The position numbers were made by a program, and so were the translations under genes. From the NCBI GenBank assembly GCA_015523575.1, contig WAJZ01000011.1:1-6594 (forward strand): a stretch of 6,594 bases of DNA. Direction: 5' to 3'. This document shows positions 5,551 to 6,594 of this stretch, one piece after another. Position 1 is the stretch's first letter, and each line of letters starts with the position of its first letter. Source of the DNA: Candidatus Hestiella acidicharens. Its GTDB lineage: Archaea > Thermoproteota > Thermoprotei_A > Sulfolobales > Acidilobaceae. The notes below the pieces were generated by a model. It was not told the origin of the DNA and did no database searches. It was given only the letters and a program-made list of their open reading frames with translations.

Positions 5551-6119
5551 ATAGTCAATGTATGCCAACAAAGGATTTCTTAAGAAACATAGTTAATAAT
5601 CTACTCTCAGAGAATTCAGAGAAAATACCTAGTAATGTGCTTGAAGAAATTAAGAAAAGAATAGGATATGCTGAGGCCAAATATAAGTTTAGCATATATA
5701 ATGGCAATCCAAGAAGAATTATACAATATCTTCAAAGCGATGACTGGGAAGGGTTGGTTGCATACCTAAGATCCTTTAACCTACACGAAATATTAAAGCT
5801 TATATTAGAAAGGTTGAGCAATGAATATAGCTCCTCATGCCCTGAAGTCGCCGAAGTTGCAAAGAAAGTTATGGCTGATATTTCACTGGTAAAAGAAACA
5901 CAAAGAGAAAGGATTACGATAGACATCGTTACGAATTTTTTAAAAATGAATGGCTATCAGACAGAGATTTTAGAAAATGGAGTTTTATTTAAAGATGGTG
6001 ACATAGATGTTAAAATAGTAATAAAGAATGGAATGCTTTCATATACAATGTGTAAGGAAGGAAAAGCAAGGAACCTGGATTCAATAATAGCAAGGGTAAA
6101 TAAAATAAAGGAAATATAA
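5547..6119 (+). CDS. Uncharacterised 190-residue protein between TRAM and YchF genes
   Basis: I do not recognise the family. Residues about 7-115 look almost all helical: amphipathic helices with DFLRNIVNNLL, VLEEIKKRIGYAEAKYKF, a stretch around RRIIQYLQSDDWEGLVAYLRSF, then HEILKLILERL and VAEVAKKVMADI. After residue 120 the pattern changes to a small alpha/beta part: TIDIVTNFLKMNGYQTEI, VLFKDGDIDVKIVIKNGML and a last helix, LDSIIARVNKIKEI. No membrane segment, signal peptide, nucleotide-binding loop or metal cluster is visible. The start overlaps the TRAM stop (TTGA) and the next gene begins 12 bases after its stop, so it is clearly within the operon. A role in translation or RNA handling is suggested only by its neighbours. 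TTG 5547 is preferred as start; ATG 5562 would shorten it by five residues. Confidence 0.8.
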   Translation: MNSQCMPTKDFLRNIVNNLLSENSEKIPSNVLEEIKKRIGYAEAKYKFSIYNGNPRRIIQYLQSDDWEGLVAYLRSFNLHEILKLILERLSNEYSSSCPEVAEVAKKVMADISLVKETQRERITIDIVTNFLKMNGYQTEILENGVLFKDGDIDVKIVIKNGMLSYTMCKEGKARNLDSIIARVNKIKEI

Positions 6120-6131
6120 GGTAGAAAAGTC

Positions 6132-6594
6132 TTGGAACCCAGTAATGTGCTTATTGGGGTTATAGGAAAGACTAACGTTGGTAAATCAACATTTTTTAGT
6201 GCTGCTACAGAGATTGATGTTCAAATTGGAAACAGACCCTTTGTTACAATAGAGAGTAATGTGGGTATAGGATATGCAAGAAAAAGGTGTGTACACGTAG
6301 AATTAGGCCTACCAAAATGCGATGCTTCCAATAGCATTTGTATAGAAGGTAACAGGTTTATTCCTGTAAAAATAATGGATGTAGCAGGCCTAGTTCCAGG
6401 AGCCCATGAAGGTAGGGGTTTAGGGAATAAGTTTCTCGATGATTTGAGAAGGGCTGATATATTTCTCTTAATAGTCGATGCAAGCGGTTCCAGTGGACCC
6501 GATGGCAAGCCGTTAAAGCCAGGAACATATGATCCTGTGGAAGAAGTAAAGTTTATTTTAGAGGAGATAGATGAATGGATGTATAATTCTATAC
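6132..6594 (+). CDS. ychF: YchF/OLA1-like TGS-type GTPase, 3' truncated
   Basis: The first 154 residues are visible; the frame is open at the window end. The protein belongs to the Obg-HflX group of translation-factor GTPases, whose YchF/OLA1 branch binds ribosomes and nucleotides. Motifs: P-loop GKTNVGKST (12-20), the G2 region RPFVTIESNVG (35-45), G3 DVAG (83-86) running into GLVPGAHEGRGLGNKFLDDLRRAD (86-109), and VDASG (115-119). The archaeal insert between G2 and G3 has Cys53-x-His55, Cys63 and Cys70, a probable small metal knuckle. The N/TKxD motif and the TGS domain would lie beyond the window. TTG 6132 is the likely start, with AGGT at 6119-6122 as ribosome binding site; GTG 6147 is an alternative that would leave a shorter N terminus like many relatives. 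It is the third visible gene of the TRAM operon. Confidence 0.93.
   Translation, partial: MEPSNVLIGVIGKTNVGKSTFFSAATEIDVQIGNRPFVTIESNVGIGYARKRCVHVELGLPKCDASNSICIEGNRFIPVKIMDVAGLVPGAHEGRGLGNKFLDDLRRADIFLLIVDASGSSGPDGKPLKPGTYDPVEEVKFILEEIDEWMYNSI

Noticed and set aside
6221..6508. 95-codon minus-strand frame
   Set aside because: It is the complement of the YchF-like GTPase motifs, which are clearly coded on the plus strand.

Overview
The window looks like part of the chromosome of a thermophilic archaeon, most likely a crenarchaeote (Thermoproteota). The evidence is an archaeal-type XPB helicase, a TRAM-domain protein, an archaeal YchF-type GTPase with its Cys-rich insert, AT-rich coding DNA with frequent TTG starts, TATA-like promoter boxes very close to start codons, and GGTG-type ribosome binding sites. 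The species cannot be fixed from the sequence.

Layout, left to right. (1) Bases 1-326 are the 3' part of a gene carrying the tRNA-binding domain of methionyl-tRNA synthetase beta / CsaA type, cut by the window edge. (2) Bases 373-822 encode an unrecognised 149-residue protein. Its end overlaps a 538-residue XPB/Rad25-like superfamily 2 helicase (794-2410). The two are probably co-transcribed and translationally coupled. (3) On the minus strand, meeting the helicase gene tail to tail with only 31 bases between, is a sucC-sucD operon (4462 to 2442) for both subunits of succinyl-CoA synthetase. (4) Bases 4463-5250 carry no convincing protein gene. They hold two short GC-rich islands (about 4621-4760 and 4821-4920) in otherwise AT-rich DNA, with strong inverted repeats and TATA-like boxes on both strands. 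This is the usual look of a structured non-coding RNA in a thermophile, although the second island may instead be the worn end of a TnpB/IS605-type element. (5) From 5251 to the end runs a plus-strand operon: a TRAM-domain protein, an unrecognised 190-residue protein, and the first 154 residues of a YchF/OLA1-like GTPase.

How they fit together: the flanks are rich in translation functions (tRNA-binding domain, TRAM RNA-binding protein, YchF GTPase). The middle holds a DNA repair/transcription-type helicase and a core enzyme of the citric acid cycle. The part least explained by known families is the intergenic region 4600-5000. After it come the helicase, which has an altered motif III and an unknown overlapping partner, and the 190-residue protein.
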